From: CAWCAL01 sp963695075
GTDB taxonomy: Bacteria; Actinomycetota; Acidimicrobiia; Acidimicrobiales; CAWCAL01
Direction: 5' to 3'
Length of the DNA stretch: 64,000 bases
Assembly: GCA_963695075.1 (NCBI GenBank)
Contig: CAVOFR010000007.1
Location: forward strand, 682,001-746,000
The stretch's first letter is position 1. Each line of letters starts with the position of its first letter. Shown one piece after another: positions 24,754-33,828 of the stretch. The notes beneath the pieces were generated by a model. The model was not told the origin of the DNA. It was given only the letters and a program-made list of their open reading frames with translations, and did not search any database. Both the position numbers and the translations under genes were made by a program.

Positions 24754-25968
24754 TTGTCCGATCTCCCCGCTCCTCTCCGGGCGCTCGCGGCCGCCTCCCC
24801 CCAGGTGAGCGAGGCGTACGACACCTCAACGGCGTCCTTCGCCGCCTACGTCGACCGGGTCGAGGAGGCCCTGGCCGCGGAGACGGTCGGGACGGCCGCT
24901 GAGGCCGACCTGGCGGTGCGGAGCGACGGAGTCGGTGCGATCGGCCTGCGGGTCGCGCTCAAGATCGTCGAGTCCCGGTCGGTGATCCGCTCGCTGGACG
25001 AGCCGGTCGTCGTCACGTTGCTCAACCCGGTCTACAAGGAGACGGGCCGGATGCAGCCCCGCGAACAGCACCCGCACGGCGAGGACTCGATTCGCTACAA
25101 GGCCGGCGCCCTGGATCGGATCAGCCGGCTCAACCCCGGGGTCCGGACCCGCCTGGTGGTGATCGACGACGGATGCCCCGACGGGTCCGGTCGGCTAGCG
25201 GCCGAGATCCTGGCCGATCTCGCCGGCTGGGAGGACAGGCACGAGGTGCTGTTCCTGGAGGAGGCTCGAAAGGACGGCGACCCCGAGGTCCCGCCCGGGC
25301 TCACGGCCAGGGACGGCCCGCGACGCAGCGTCAAGGGTGGTGCCGTGCTCTTCGGCATGCGACGGTCGCTCGGGCTGGAGACGCCTCATCGCCACGTGAT
25401 CGTGGACAACGATGCCGATCTGTCGGTGCTGCCCGATCAGCTCGGTCTGCTGCTCGAGGGGATCGTCCGTGACCACCTCGGGGTGGTCGCCGGATCTCGT
25501 CGCGAACCCGAATCGGTCGCGTTGATCGGGTCCTCCCGCGACACGCGGGGGTCGCTCTACATCCGCGTCTGGCAGAGGCTCCTACCCGAGCTCGCCCACC
25601 GGATCGACGACACCAACCGGGCATTCAAGGCATTCGACTCGGAGGCGCTCGCCCGCATCATCGACGACGTCGAGACCTACACGTTCCCGTACCAGGTCGA
25701 GATCCTCCAGGCGGCGATAGCGCGCGGTGTCGGCGTCGCCCCGCGCGGGATCGCCTACATCGACTCCGAGGCCGCGTCGACGCAGCAGGGTGAGACGATC
25801 ACCGAGACCTACCTGCACCAGGTGCGGCAGATCGCTGCCATCGCCCTACGCTACGGCTCGGTCGCTCTCGATGATCCGCTCCTCCGGTTCATCGATCGCG
25901 TGGACGAGGAAGAGTGGCTCGAGCTGGAACGGGACCCACCCGAGCTGCTGGCCCTCCTCGGCCCCTGA
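24754..25968 (+). CDS. Glycosyltransferase-like protein (GT-A fold)
   Basis: About 404 residues. A helical N-terminal part (LSDLPAPLRALAAASPQVSE...) precedes a GT2-like domain with VVVTLLNPVYKETGRM, TRLVVIDDGCPDGSG and HVIVDNDADLSV, where IDDGCPDGSG and DNDAD stand where the nucleotide-sugar and DxD elements are expected. There are no membrane segments. I do not know the sugar or acceptor; family placement rests on these motifs. Start TTG 24754 is chosen from its -10 position; GTG 24709 would add 15 residues that look unrelated. Confidence 0.6.
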   Translation: MSDLPAPLRALAAASPQVSEAYDTSTASFAAYVDRVEEALAAETVGTAAEADLAVRSDGVGAIGLRVALKIVESRSVIRSLDEPVVVTLLNPVYKETGRMQPREQHPHGEDSIRYKAGALDRISRLNPGVRTRLVVIDDGCPDGSGRLAAEILADLAGWEDRHEVLFLEEARKDGDPEVPPGLTARDGPRRSVKGGAVLFGMRRSLGLETPHRHVIVDNDADLSVLPDQLGLLLEGIVRDHLGVVAGSRREPESVALIGSSRDTRGSLYIRVWQRLLPELAHRIDDTNRAFKAFDSEALARIIDDVETYTFPYQVEILQAAIARGVGVAPRGIAYIDSEAASTQQGETITETYLHQVRQIAAIALRYGSVALDDPLLRFIDRVDEEEWLELERDPPELLALLGP

Positions 25969-25995
25969 CCGCGGCGTCGGCCGGGCCGGGACGAG

Positions 25996-26001
25996 TACGC
26001 T
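25996..26001 (+). promoter_or_regulatory. Likely -10 element for leaderless start at 26008
   Basis: TACGCT, 6 nt before the ATG at 26008. Confidence 0.6.
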
Positions 26002-26007
26002 CCGTCG

Positions 26008-27249
26008 ATGGCTGGTGACAAGGTCGTCGTTCTCGGAGGCGGAGGCGGGATCGGCGGTGTGGCCGCCTCCGCGCTGGCGCAGACCGACGATGCCGGGCAG
26101 GTGGTCGTGGCCGATGTCCGCCTCGACGACGCGCGACGCGTCGTGCAGGGGATCGCCGACGAACGGTTCGTCGCGGCCGAGGTCGACGTGACGAACCCCG
26201 ACCTGCTCAGCTCGGCCATCACCGATGCGGCGGTCGTCGTCAACTGCGTCGGTCCCTTCTACCGATTCGGTCCGCCCACGCTACGGGCCGTGATCGACGC
26301 CGGTGTGACATATGTCGACGTCTGTGACGATCTCGACGCCACCCGGGCGATGCTCGACCTCGACGACGCGGCGCGATCCGCCGGCGTGGCCGCGTTGGTC
26401 GGGATGGGCAACTCGCCGGGCCTGGCCAACCTGTTCGTGAAGCTCAGCGCCGAGTGGTTCCTCGACGAGGTGCACAGCGCCGACATCATGCACATCCACG
26501 GGGGCGAGCCCGACGAGGGTCCAGCCGTGCTGAAGCACCGAATTCACGCGATGACCGATGACGTGCCGCTGTTCGTCGACGGTGCGTTCGTCGACGTGCG
26601 GATGCTCGAGGACAGCGGGGCGCCGTTCATCCACGACGAGGACTTCGCCGACGTCGGTACCTACCCCGTGTTTCCCTATCCCCATCCCGAGACGATCACG
26701 CTGCCCACGGTGTTCCCTACGATCCGCCGAGCCACCAATCTCGGCGTCGTCTATCCGATCTCGTACTTCGAGATGACCCAGTCGTTGGTGCGGGCCGGCA
26801 TGGCCTCCGAAGATCCGCTCCGGGTCGGCGATGTCGTCGTCGCCCCCATCGACGTGATGGTGGCGCTCCTGCGCCGCGAACGTCCCCGCCTGCTGGCCGA
26901 GGCCGGCGTGACCGGACCGGGCGGATGTCTCAAGGTCGTCGTTTCCGGCGTCAAGGACGGGGGCACTCACACCTATGTGTTCTCGCTGTCCTCCGCTGGA
27001 GCGGGGGCGGGCGAGGGGACGGGGATTCCCGCCGCCATCGGGGCCATCCTCGCCCTGCGGGGCCAGATCGATGGCGGGCCCGGCGTACACCCCCCCGAGG
27101 CGGCCGTGGCGGTCGAGCCGATGCTGGATCTGGCAGGCCGGATCGTCGTCGGCCTCGGCGTATCGGGCGGAGGGGTGCCCCTGCGAATCGAACACATCGG
27201 TCCCGACGGGACCGCCGAGGAGGTCCCCTTCACGCTCGGAGATCGCTGA
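26008..27249 (+). CDS. Saccharopine dehydrogenase family oxidoreductase
   Basis: A 413-residue NAD(P)-dependent protein with an N-terminal Rossmann domain (VVVLGGGGGIGG, residues ~5-16; VVVADVRLDDARR; VVNCVGPFYRFG) and the family's second domain (MGNSPGLANLFVKL, HIHGGEPDEGPAVLKHRIH). Lysine-pathway enzymes are the best-known members, but many actinobacterial members are of unknown role. It overlaps the next gene by one base (TGATG), so it is co-translated with the FGGY kinase. That suggests a shared catabolic pathway for a polyol or sugar acid. Confidence 0.75.
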   Translation: MAGDKVVVLGGGGGIGGVAASALAQTDDAGQVVVADVRLDDARRVVQGIADERFVAAEVDVTNPDLLSSAITDAAVVVNCVGPFYRFGPPTLRAVIDAGVTYVDVCDDLDATRAMLDLDDAARSAGVAALVGMGNSPGLANLFVKLSAEWFLDEVHSADIMHIHGGEPDEGPAVLKHRIHAMTDDVPLFVDGAFVDVRMLEDSGAPFIHDEDFADVGTYPVFPYPHPETITLPTVFPTIRRATNLGVVYPISYFEMTQSLVRAGMASEDPLRVGDVVVAPIDVMVALLRRERPRLLAEAGVTGPGGCLKVVVSGVKDGGTHTYVFSLSSAGAGAGEGTGIPAAIGAILALRGQIDGGPGVHPPEAAVAVEPMLDLAGRIVVGLGVSGGGVPLRIEHIGPDGTAEEVPFTLGDR

Positions 27250-28832
27250 TGGGCTCGGGCGCTTCGTCGCCCGACGACGTCGTCTTCTCCGTCGATCTGG
27301 GCACGGGTGGCCCGAAGGTCGCGTACGTGTCGCTGTCGGGCGACATCGTCGACCACGAGCACCACCGGGTGGAGATGAAGGTGCTCCCGGGCGGGGGAGC
27401 GGTCGAGAACCCCGATGACTGGTGGGCCGCGATCGTGGTCGGGGCCGGCCGGCTCGCCGAGCGCGCTGCGATCGAACCCGAGCGCATCGTCGCCGTGGCC
27501 TGCACCGGGCAGTGGGGCTCGACGGTTCCCGTCGACGGCGCCGGCAATGCCGCGGGGGACTGTCTGCTGTGGCTCGACCATCGCGGCCGAGCGCTGGCCC
27601 GGGAGCAGTTGGGCGGTCGCCTGGCCGTCGAGGGGTACCGACCCCGTGTCGCGCTCGAGTGGATCCGCCGAGCCGGAGGAGCGCCCAGCCCCGAGGGCAA
27701 CGATCCGCTCGGCCACCGGCTCTGGATCCGCCGGGAGACCCCCGAGTTGTACGCGGACACGGCGGTGTTCCTCGAGCCGGTCGACTACCTCAACCTTCGA
27801 TTCTGCGGCCGGGTCGCCGCCACCCAGGCCACGATGACCCTCTCCTGGCTGACCGACAATCGGACGCTCGACCAGGTCGACTACGACCCCGTCCTGGTGG
27901 GTCTTGCCGGTGTCGATCCGGGACGACTTCCCGGCCTGGTCGCGATCCGGTCCGTCGTCGGCCGAGTCACCGCCGGGGTCGGCGAAGAGCTCGGCATCCC
28001 GGCGGGAATCCCCGTCGTCGGTGGCCTGCCCGATCTCCACTCGGCCGCGCTCGGATCGGGTGCCGTCGCCGACCATCACGGTCATGTCGTGATCGGAACG
28101 TCGGCCTGGGTCGGTTGCCACACGCCCCGCAAGCGCACGTCGCTCACCAACCAGATGGCGTCGGTGCCCGCCGCGGTGGCCGATCGCTACGTGCTGGCCA
28201 ACAACCACGACACCGGGGGGATCAGCCTCGAGTGGCTGCTCGAGAATGTGGTCGCGCCCGATGACGGCCTCGGAGACGGCCGACCGACGATGGCCGATCT
28301 GGACGCGGTGGCCGCCGCGGTCCCGTCCGGCGCCGGAGGCGTGATGTTCGCTCCGTGGCTGAAGGGGGAGCGAAGCCCGGTCGCCGACACGGCGATGCGG
28401 GCCAGCTTCCTCAACCTGGGTATGGACAGCGGTCGACCCGAACTGATCCGGGCCGTGCTCGAGGGGGTGGCCCACCAGGTTCGGTGGATCCTCGAGGCAT
28501 CGGAGAAGGTCGTGCGAAACCCGCTGAGCGACCTCCGGGTGATCGGGGGCGGAGCGCAGTCGGACGTGTGGTGTCAGATCCACGCCGATGTCACCGGTCG
28601 CAACCTGCACCGGGTCGGCCAACCCATCCTGGCCAACGTCCGAGGTGCAACCATGTTCGCAGGGCTGGTGACCGGCCGCCTCGACCTCGATGACGTCGGG
28701 GCGCGGGCTCCCGTCGACCGCGTGTTCCGGCCCGACGGCGAAGCCGCGGCGGTGCACGAGGCACTGCACCGCGAGTTCGTCGGGCTGCACAAGGCGCAGC
28801 GCAGGATGTACCACCGACTGAATCTCAGTTGA
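27249..28832 (+). CDS. FGGY-family carbohydrate kinase
   Basis: A 527-residue sugar kinase of the xylulokinase/glycerol kinase superfamily. N-terminal ATPase-fold signature VFSVDLGTGGPKVAYVSL, catalytic-side blocks VACTGQWGSTVPVD, LLWLDHRG, and C-terminal HVVIGTSAWVGCHT, ANNHDTGG, GGVMFAPWLKGERSP and DLRVIGGGAQSDVWCQIHAD. It phosphorylates a sugar or polyol using ATP; which one is not readable from sequence. It begins at ATG 27249, overlapping the preceding stop. Confidence 0.85.
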   Translation: MGSGASSPDDVVFSVDLGTGGPKVAYVSLSGDIVDHEHHRVEMKVLPGGGAVENPDDWWAAIVVGAGRLAERAAIEPERIVAVACTGQWGSTVPVDGAGNAAGDCLLWLDHRGRALAREQLGGRLAVEGYRPRVALEWIRRAGGAPSPEGNDPLGHRLWIRRETPELYADTAVFLEPVDYLNLRFCGRVAATQATMTLSWLTDNRTLDQVDYDPVLVGLAGVDPGRLPGLVAIRSVVGRVTAGVGEELGIPAGIPVVGGLPDLHSAALGSGAVADHHGHVVIGTSAWVGCHTPRKRTSLTNQMASVPAAVADRYVLANNHDTGGISLEWLLENVVAPDDGLGDGRPTMADLDAVAAAVPSGAGGVMFAPWLKGERSPVADTAMRASFLNLGMDSGRPELIRAVLEGVAHQVRWILEASEKVVRNPLSDLRVIGGGAQSDVWCQIHADVTGRNLHRVGQPILANVRGATMFAGLVTGRLDLDDVGARAPVDRVFRPDGEAAAVHEALHREFVGLHKAQRRMYHRLNLS

Positions 28833-28840
28833 GGGTTGCA

Positions 28841-28866
28841 ATATCTTCGATAGTTCGATATATATA
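28841..28866 (+). promoter_or_regulatory. AT-rich arsR promoter/operator
   Basis: A marked AT-rich patch in otherwise GC-rich DNA. atatc and gatat form an inverted pair 11 nt apart (28841-28845, 28857-28861) and TTCGATA occurs twice with an 8-bp period (28846, 28854). TATATA at 28861-28866 could be the -10, 5 nt before the ATG at 28872. This is the expected place for ArsR autorepression. Confidence 0.65.
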
Positions 28867-28871
28867 GAAAT

Positions 28872-29195
28872 ATGGAACAGACGGAGGCCGTCGAGGCCAT
28901 GAGCGCCCTCGCTCACGAGACCCGCATCGAGGTGTTCCGACTCCTCGTGCGGGCCGGTCCGGCCGGACTCGCGGCGGGTGCCATGAGCGAGGCGGTCGAC
29001 ATTCCGGCCCCGACGCTCTCGTTCCACCTGAAGGAACTGAAGTCAGCCGGGCTGATCGGCTCCGAGCCGGTGGGCCGGTCCCGGATCTACCGGGCCGACT
29101 ACGAGGCGATGAGCGATCTGCTGACGTTCCTGACCGACAAGTGCTGCGAGGGCGCCGCCGAGTGCGCGCCCCGACCCCGAAAGGCCATGCGATGA
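28872..29195 (+). CDS. arsR: ArsR/SmtB family repressor
   Basis: A 107-residue winged-helix metalloregulator. MSALAHETRIEVFRLLVRAG and PTLSFHLKELKSAGLIGSEP are the dimer and DNA-recognition helices. Cysteines occur only near the end (KCCEGAAEC), which would place the arsenite site at the C-terminus rather than in the classical ELCVCDL helix (absent here). Its stop overlaps the arsM start (ATGA), so the pair is one arsenic-responsive operon behind the AT-rich operator. Confidence 0.88.
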   Translation: MEQTEAVEAMSALAHETRIEVFRLLVRAGPAGLAAGAMSEAVDIPAPTLSFHLKELKSAGLIGSEPVGRSRIYRADYEAMSDLLTFLTDKCCEGAAECAPRPRKAMR

Positions 29196-30073
29196 GCGAA
29201 CCACAGGACACGACAACGGTGACATCCGACCCCGACCGGCTGCGTGAGCAGGTCGCCGAGCGATACGGAGCGGCGGCGCGAGGCGTACTCGAGGCGGGCG
29301 AATCGGGAGGATGCTGCGGGCCGACCGCGACCGATTCGGGAGGATGCTGCGGGCCGACCGCGATCGCACCGGAGGGCAACCCGATCACCAGCGACCTCTA
29401 CACCGACGGGCAGACCGCGGTTCTTCCGCAGGACGCGATGATCGCGTCGCTGGGTTGTGGCAATCCCACTGCGCTGGTCGACCTCGAGGAGGGCCAGGTC
29501 GTGCTCGACCTCGGTTCGGGTGGTGGGATCGACGTGCTGCTCTCGGCCCGGCGTGTGGGTGCCACCGGCAAGGCGTACGGCCTCGACATGACCGACGACA
29601 TGCTCGAGTTGGCACGGAAGAACCAGCGCGAGGCCGGAGTCGAGAACGTCGAGTTCCTGAAGGGCGCCATCGAGGAGGTTCCGCTCCCCGACGACAGCGT
29701 CGACGTCATCATCTCGAACTGCGTGATCAACCTCTCGGCCGACAAGGAGCAGGTGTTCCGGGAGGCGTACCGCGTGCTCAGGCCCGGGGGGCGGTTCGCC
29801 GTCTCCGACATCGTGGTCCGGGGTGACATCGACCCGCGGATCCGCCGGAGCGTCGAGGCGTGGATCGGTTGCGTGGCCGGTGCCCTCGGGGAGGACGAGT
29901 ACCGCTCGGGGCTCGAGGCCGCCGGGTTCGTCGACGTCGAGATCGAGCCGACCCGCGTCTACACCCTCGACGACGCCCGTGAGTACCTCGATGGAGCCGG
30001 CATCGATCCGGCGACCGTGGAGTCCGCCGCCGGCCGGGTGATCTCCGCCTTCGTCCGAGCCACCAAGCCCTGA
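29192..30073 (+). CDS. arsM: Arsenite methyltransferase
   Basis: A 293-residue SAM-dependent enzyme that methylates As(III). SAM motif I is VLDLGSGGGIDVLLSA; the arsenite-binding cysteines are probably those in ISNCVINLS and in IGCVAGAL, and a CC pair is present near the N-terminus as in other ArsM proteins. That N-terminal element is duplicated: SGGCCGPTA occurs twice, 11 residues apart, from a 33-bp tandem duplication. ATG 29192 overlaps the arsR stop, giving coupled translation. Confidence 0.9.
   Translation: MSEPQDTTTVTSDPDRLREQVAERYGAAARGVLEAGESGGCCGPTATDSGGCCGPTAIAPEGNPITSDLYTDGQTAVLPQDAMIASLGCGNPTALVDLEEGQVVLDLGSGGGIDVLLSARRVGATGKAYGLDMTDDMLELARKNQREAGVENVEFLKGAIEEVPLPDDSVDVIISNCVINLSADKEQVFREAYRVLRPGGRFAVSDIVVRGDIDPRIRRSVEAWIGCVAGALGEDEYRSGLEAAGFVDVEIEPTRVYTLDDAREYLDGAGIDPATVESAAGRVISAFVRATKP
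29303..29365 (+). repeat. 33-bp tandem duplication inside arsM
   Basis: A 33-bp unit beginning tcgggaggatgctgcgggcc-type sequence occurs twice (first near 29303, second near 29336), giving two SGGCCGPTA peptides. It is in frame (11 codons), so the enzyme is lengthened, not broken. Confidence 0.85.
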
Positions 30074-30098
30074 GTGGGCACGGGGTCGGGCATGGTGC

Positions 30099-32072
30099 TC
30101 ACTCGAGCGTCTGGCAGGGTTCGCCGCCGCAGACGTCGATGATCGGGCCGTCCGGTTCGATGAAGGCGACCGCCATCCCGAGCGCTTCGGGGACGTCGCC
30201 GAGCTTGCCGTGGGGATCCTCACCCTCGCGGGGCGGGACGTTGGCGGTGGGCGGTGCCGGGGTGCCGAAGTCCCACATGACCAACCCCGATCCGATGTGG
30301 GGCAGGGAGGTGATCGGGTCGATGCCGAAGAAGGGCTCGACATCGGTGGACCGGCCGTCGGCCAGCCCGGGAGTCCGGACCGGAACTCCGAGGGTCCGGG
30401 CCAGCTTCTCCGTGCTGACGTTGGCCACCTGGTGGTCGCCGAAGGCTTCGAGGAGCAGGACGTTCTTCTCGGGCGCGCCGTCGTACGGGTCGGCCGTCAG
30501 GTGTTGGGTCCACCCCGCGTTCTCACCCCGGTCCCACAGCATCTCCATCATCTCCCGGGCGATGGTCCGATCGAGCGGGTCGGGGTAGCTCTCCTCGAAC
30601 ACCGGAGCGAACTCGTCGAAGTCGATGCTGCGGGGGATGAGGAGGTTGTAGCCGAGCCCGGGCACGGCCAGGATCACCTGCTCCCAGTCCGCGGTGAGCG
30701 CGGAGGCCACCCCACCCAGGATCCCGCCCTGGCTCGCGCCGAGGAGGGCGAGCCGATCGGGGTCGATCACCCCGACGCCGTCGGCGTCCTGGAATGCCGG
30801 GTCGGTCACGAAGCCGGAGTCGCTGGCGAGCAGGCGACCCAGGAGCAACCAGGCGAGGTGTCCCTGCTGCAGCCGGTCGGGCACCGCCCGGAACGAGGTG
30901 AGGTCGCCTATGGCCTCGACCACGGTCGGGACGTCGGCCGTGCTCATACCGATCCAGTCCAAGGCGCAGAACGCCACCCCTGCTGCGGCACCCACCGGGC
31001 CGATGCCGAGGACCTCGTCCCTGCTGCCGAGCAGACCGTGGCCGTACAACACCGCGGCGGCCGGTGCGTCGCCGGTCACCGCGGTCGGGACCGTGCAGGT
31101 GAACTCGGCGTCCAACGAACCGTTGCGGGTCGGGATGCCATCGGGATCGCCCTCGTTGTCGAGTGTCGAACCGGGCGAGCCGTCACCGGTGAGGTAGCTG
31201 GGCACCTCGAACGTGCCGCGCACGACACGGGCCGGGCCCACCACCTCGGTACTGTCGACGACGAAGGCCGGCGCCCCGTCACCCACCTCCTCCCCCGTCT
31301 CGTCCCACATGTGCCGGAGTCGGCCCGAGATGGATGTGCCCGACGAGACGGTGAACGACCAGGCGACGGTCATCGCCGCGGGGTCCAGGCCGGCCGTGTC
31401 CAGGCCTTCGACGAGTGCCGCGGTGTACCCGTCGGGTTCGGCCAGACCGGCCGTGTACGCGGCCGGTGAGGCGATGGCCGATCCGTCGGCCTGCTTCAGG
31501 TCGCGCAGCGCGACGACGTGGCGATGGCCTTCGACGAGTGAGGTCGCGGGCACGATCAGCAGGGGCGTGCGGTCGGGATCCTCACCGTCCGAATCGAGCT
31601 CGGCCCACGCCGGGACCTGCTCGCCGGTGTCGAGGTCGAGGAGGACGAGAGGTGAATCGTCCTCGAGCGAGAGGCCGATGTCGGTGACCGGGGGAAGTGC
31701 GGACGCCTCGGGGTCGAGGCCGGGGAGGACGATCGCGGCGATCGAGGCCGGGCTGAAGCCGTCGTTGCGGTTCCATTCGTCGACCTCGATCGGTGTGCCG
31801 GTCGCGTTCACCGGTGTGCCGTCGGCCGGAAGGTCGATCCGGAGCCCGGTGTCGGTGTCGGCGTCCGGGCGGGTGAAGCGATCGTTGGGCCACGGCAGGA
31901 GGCACGCGGTCGGGTCGACCGGGTCGCAGGCGCCCGACGCGGGCGCGGGCGCGTCGGTGGTGGTCGCTACGCCGGCGGTCGTGCTCGTCGTCGACGCGCT
32001 GTCGTCGCCGTCGGAGCAGGCGGCCGCCAGCAGGGCGAACGTCAACAGAGCCGTGATGGCGGTACGTCTCAC
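30099..32072 (-). CDS. Large alpha/beta-hydrolase-like lipoprotein
   Basis: A 657-residue exported lipoprotein: signal ending FALLAAAC, then a Ser/Thr/Ala linker. Residues ~48-330 are a beta-rich region opening with CDPVDPTACLLPWPNDRFT, similar to the N-terminal part of bacterial virulence-factor lipases. Residues ~335-560 are an alpha/beta-hydrolase domain with the nucleophile elbow LLGASQGGILGG and VLYGHGLLGS as oxyanion side. A late GDHQVAN probably carries the catalytic histidine. Likely a cell-surface esterase or lipase. GTG 32072 has a good aaggggg upstream. Confidence 0.7.
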   Translation of the reverse strand: MRRTAITALLTFALLAAACSDGDDSASTTSTTAGVATTTDAPAPASGACDPVDPTACLLPWPNDRFTRPDADTDTGLRIDLPADGTPVNATGTPIEVDEWNRNDGFSPASIAAIVLPGLDPEASALPPVTDIGLSLEDDSPLVLLDLDTGEQVPAWAELDSDGEDPDRTPLLIVPATSLVEGHRHVVALRDLKQADGSAIASPAAYTAGLAEPDGYTAALVEGLDTAGLDPAAMTVAWSFTVSSGTSISGRLRHMWDETGEEVGDGAPAFVVDSTEVVGPARVVRGTFEVPSYLTGDGSPGSTLDNEGDPDGIPTRNGSLDAEFTCTVPTAVTGDAPAAAVLYGHGLLGSRDEVLGIGPVGAAAGVAFCALDWIGMSTADVPTVVEAIGDLTSFRAVPDRLQQGHLAWLLLGRLLASDSGFVTDPAFQDADGVGVIDPDRLALLGASQGGILGGVASALTADWEQVILAVPGLGYNLLIPRSIDFDEFAPVFEESYPDPLDRTIAREMMEMLWDRGENAGWTQHLTADPYDGAPEKNVLLLEAFGDHQVANVSTEKLARTLGVPVRTPGLADGRSTDVEPFFGIDPITSLPHIGSGLVMWDFGTPAPPTANVPPREGEDPHGKLGDVPEALGMAVAFIEPDGPIIDVCGGEPCQTLE

Positions 32073-32102
32073 AATGGGTCCCCCTTGATCGGGCCCTCCT
32101 GA

Positions 32103-32861
32103 TCAGCTACCGGTCCAGTCGGGATCGCGCTTCTCGGCGAAGGCCTTGGGGCCCTCTCGGGCGTCATTCGAAACGAAGACTGACATGAAGCCGTTCTGGC
32201 CCTCCCAGAACTCGGCCTCGGTTGCGCCCTGGGTCGCCCTGATCAACTGCTTCGACGCGGCGACGGCCAGCGGAGCGTTTCGGGCCACGCGCTCGGCCAG
32301 GGCCATCGCGTCGGCGACGGCCTCGCCCGGTTCTGACAAGCGTGCGATCAGGCCGTAGCGCTCGCCCTCTTCGGCCGTGATCGGGTCGGCGGTGATGGCC
32401 ATTTCCATCGCTCGGCTGTAGCCGACGCGGGTCGGGAGTCGCAGCAGGCCGCCGCCGGCGGCGAACAGCCCGACACCGGCCTCGGGTATGCCGAGCTTGG
32501 CGCCCTTCGCTGCGACCAGGAGGTCACAGGACAGGGCGATCTCGAGCCCGCCGGCCAGGGCGAAGCCCTCGATGGCGCCGATCAGGGGCTTCTCGGCGCC
32601 GATCTGGAAGAACTCGGTGATCGGACCGATGTCTTCGCCGCGGGCGAACGCCTTCAGGTCCATTCCCGAGCAGAAGCCGCGCCCGGCCCCGGTGAGAACC
32701 CCGGCGGTCAGGCCCGCGTCGGCGTTGAGCTGCTGGACCGCGTTCCACAGCCCGTGCGAGAGGTCGCCGTTGATGGCGTTCATCGCATCGGGGCGGTTGA
32801 GCGTGATCAGCAGCACTCGCCCCCGTTGCTCGGTGAGAACAGCGTCGTCGTTCGTACTCAT
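32103..32861 (-). CDS. Enoyl-CoA hydratase/isomerase (crotonase) family
   Basis: A 252-residue crotonase-fold enzyme acting on acyl-CoA. Oxyanion-hole blocks AGRGFCSGMDLKAF and IEGFALAGGLEIALSCDLLVA are present; the first catalytic Glu is not at the standard place in the LPEAG-like segment (here IPEAGVGLF keeps one Glu). A cgaggag site precedes ATG 32861. It is next to an SDR on the same strand (70 bp upstream), so it may belong to the same fatty-acid or terpenoid catabolic unit. Confidence 0.88.
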   Translation of the reverse strand: MSTNDDAVLTEQRGRVLLITLNRPDAMNAINGDLSHGLWNAVQQLNADAGLTAGVLTGAGRGFCSGMDLKAFARGEDIGPITEFFQIGAEKPLIGAIEGFALAGGLEIALSCDLLVAAKGAKLGIPEAGVGLFAAGGGLLRLPTRVGYSRAMEMAITADPITAEEGERYGLIARLSEPGEAVADAMALAERVARNAPLAVAASKQLIRATQGATEAEFWEGQNGFMSVFVSNDAREGPKAFAEKRDPDWTGS

Positions 32862-32931
32862 GGGTCGGGTCTCCTCGCCTCGGGATCCAGGCCTGGTTCG
32901 GTCGCCTGAGCCGACCAACCTAGGCGCAGAT

Positions 32932-33828
32932 CTAGTCGACCTCGTCGCCGGCCTCGCGGAGGACGCTGAGAAACGCGTCGCTGTCGTATGCCAGCTCGGG
33001 TGCGGCTCGAACGGCTTCATCGAGAGCGCGGGCGTCGTCGCCCACCAGGATGCGCCACCGTTCTTGCCTGATCCCGTCGAGGATGACGGTGGCGGCCTCT
33101 TCCGCCGTAACGGGAGCGCTCTTCCGGAACTCTTCCGCGACCATCTCCATGAAGTCCCTGATCTCGTCGCTGATCTCGTCCACCCCGTGGCGAAGTGAGC
33201 TGGCGACGATGCCGGTACCGATGTGCCCGGGCATGACGACCGACGCCTTGACGTGCGGCGCGTTGATTCGGAGGTCGACCACCAGCGCCTCGGTGAATCC
33301 CTTCACCGCGAACTTCGCGGCCGAGTAGGCGGTGTGCGGGTGGTCCGGCCCGAGGCTGGCCCAGAAGCCGTTGACGCTGGACGTGTTGATGATGTGGCCC
33401 TCGTCGGCCGCGACGAGAAGGGGAAGGAACGCCCGGGTGCCGTGGTAGACGCCACCCCAGCAGATCGAGAAGCAGCGGTCCCAGGACTCCCGACTGGCGG
33501 TGAACAGACTGGCGCCGCCGCTTATCCCGGCGTTGTTGAACAGCAGGTTGAGATGGTCGGTCTGGTGCTGGGCCTCGACCTCGTCGCGGAAGCCCAGGAT
33601 CGCCGCTTCGTCGGCGACATCGCAGAGGTGTCCGGTGACGCATACGCCGTCGTGGCCGCCGGCTGCGGCGTCGGCCAGCGCGAGCTCGACGGTCTCGTGC
33701 ATCTCGACTTCGGACAGATCGCAGATGGCGACGTCGCATCCCTCGGTGGCGAGCTGGCGGGTGAGGGCCCTTCCCATGCCGCTGGCGCCGCCCGTTACGA
33801 CCGCGATCTTGCCTTGGAAGCTGTTCAT
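32932..33828 (-). CDS. Short-chain dehydrogenase/reductase
   Basis: A 298-residue classical SDR: VVTGGASGMGRAL (cofactor), NNAGISGG, INTSSVNGF (Ser), YSAAK (catalytic Tyr-Lys). The tail of ~75 residues after the core, with VMPGHIGTGI and a helical end, resembles the group of SDR at 17568. Its ATG overlaps the stop of the upstream unknown gene by 4 nt (ATGA), so the two are co-translated. Confidence 0.87.
   Translation of the reverse strand: MNSFQGKIAVVTGGASGMGRALTRQLATEGCDVAICDLSEVEMHETVELALADAAAGGHDGVCVTGHLCDVADEAAILGFRDEVEAQHQTDHLNLLFNNAGISGGASLFTASRESWDRCFSICWGGVYHGTRAFLPLLVAADEGHIINTSSVNGFWASLGPDHPHTAYSAAKFAVKGFTEALVVDLRINAPHVKASVVMPGHIGTGIVASSLRHGVDEISDEIRDFMEMVAEEFRKSAPVTAEEAATVILDGIRQERWRILVGDDARALDEAVRAAPELAYDSDAFLSVLREAGDEVD

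Noticed and set aside
26973..29027. 684-codon minus-strand open frame
   Set aside because: Lies opposite the FGGY kinase and parts of its neighbours, with no recognisable domain; the plus-strand genes have clear motifs.
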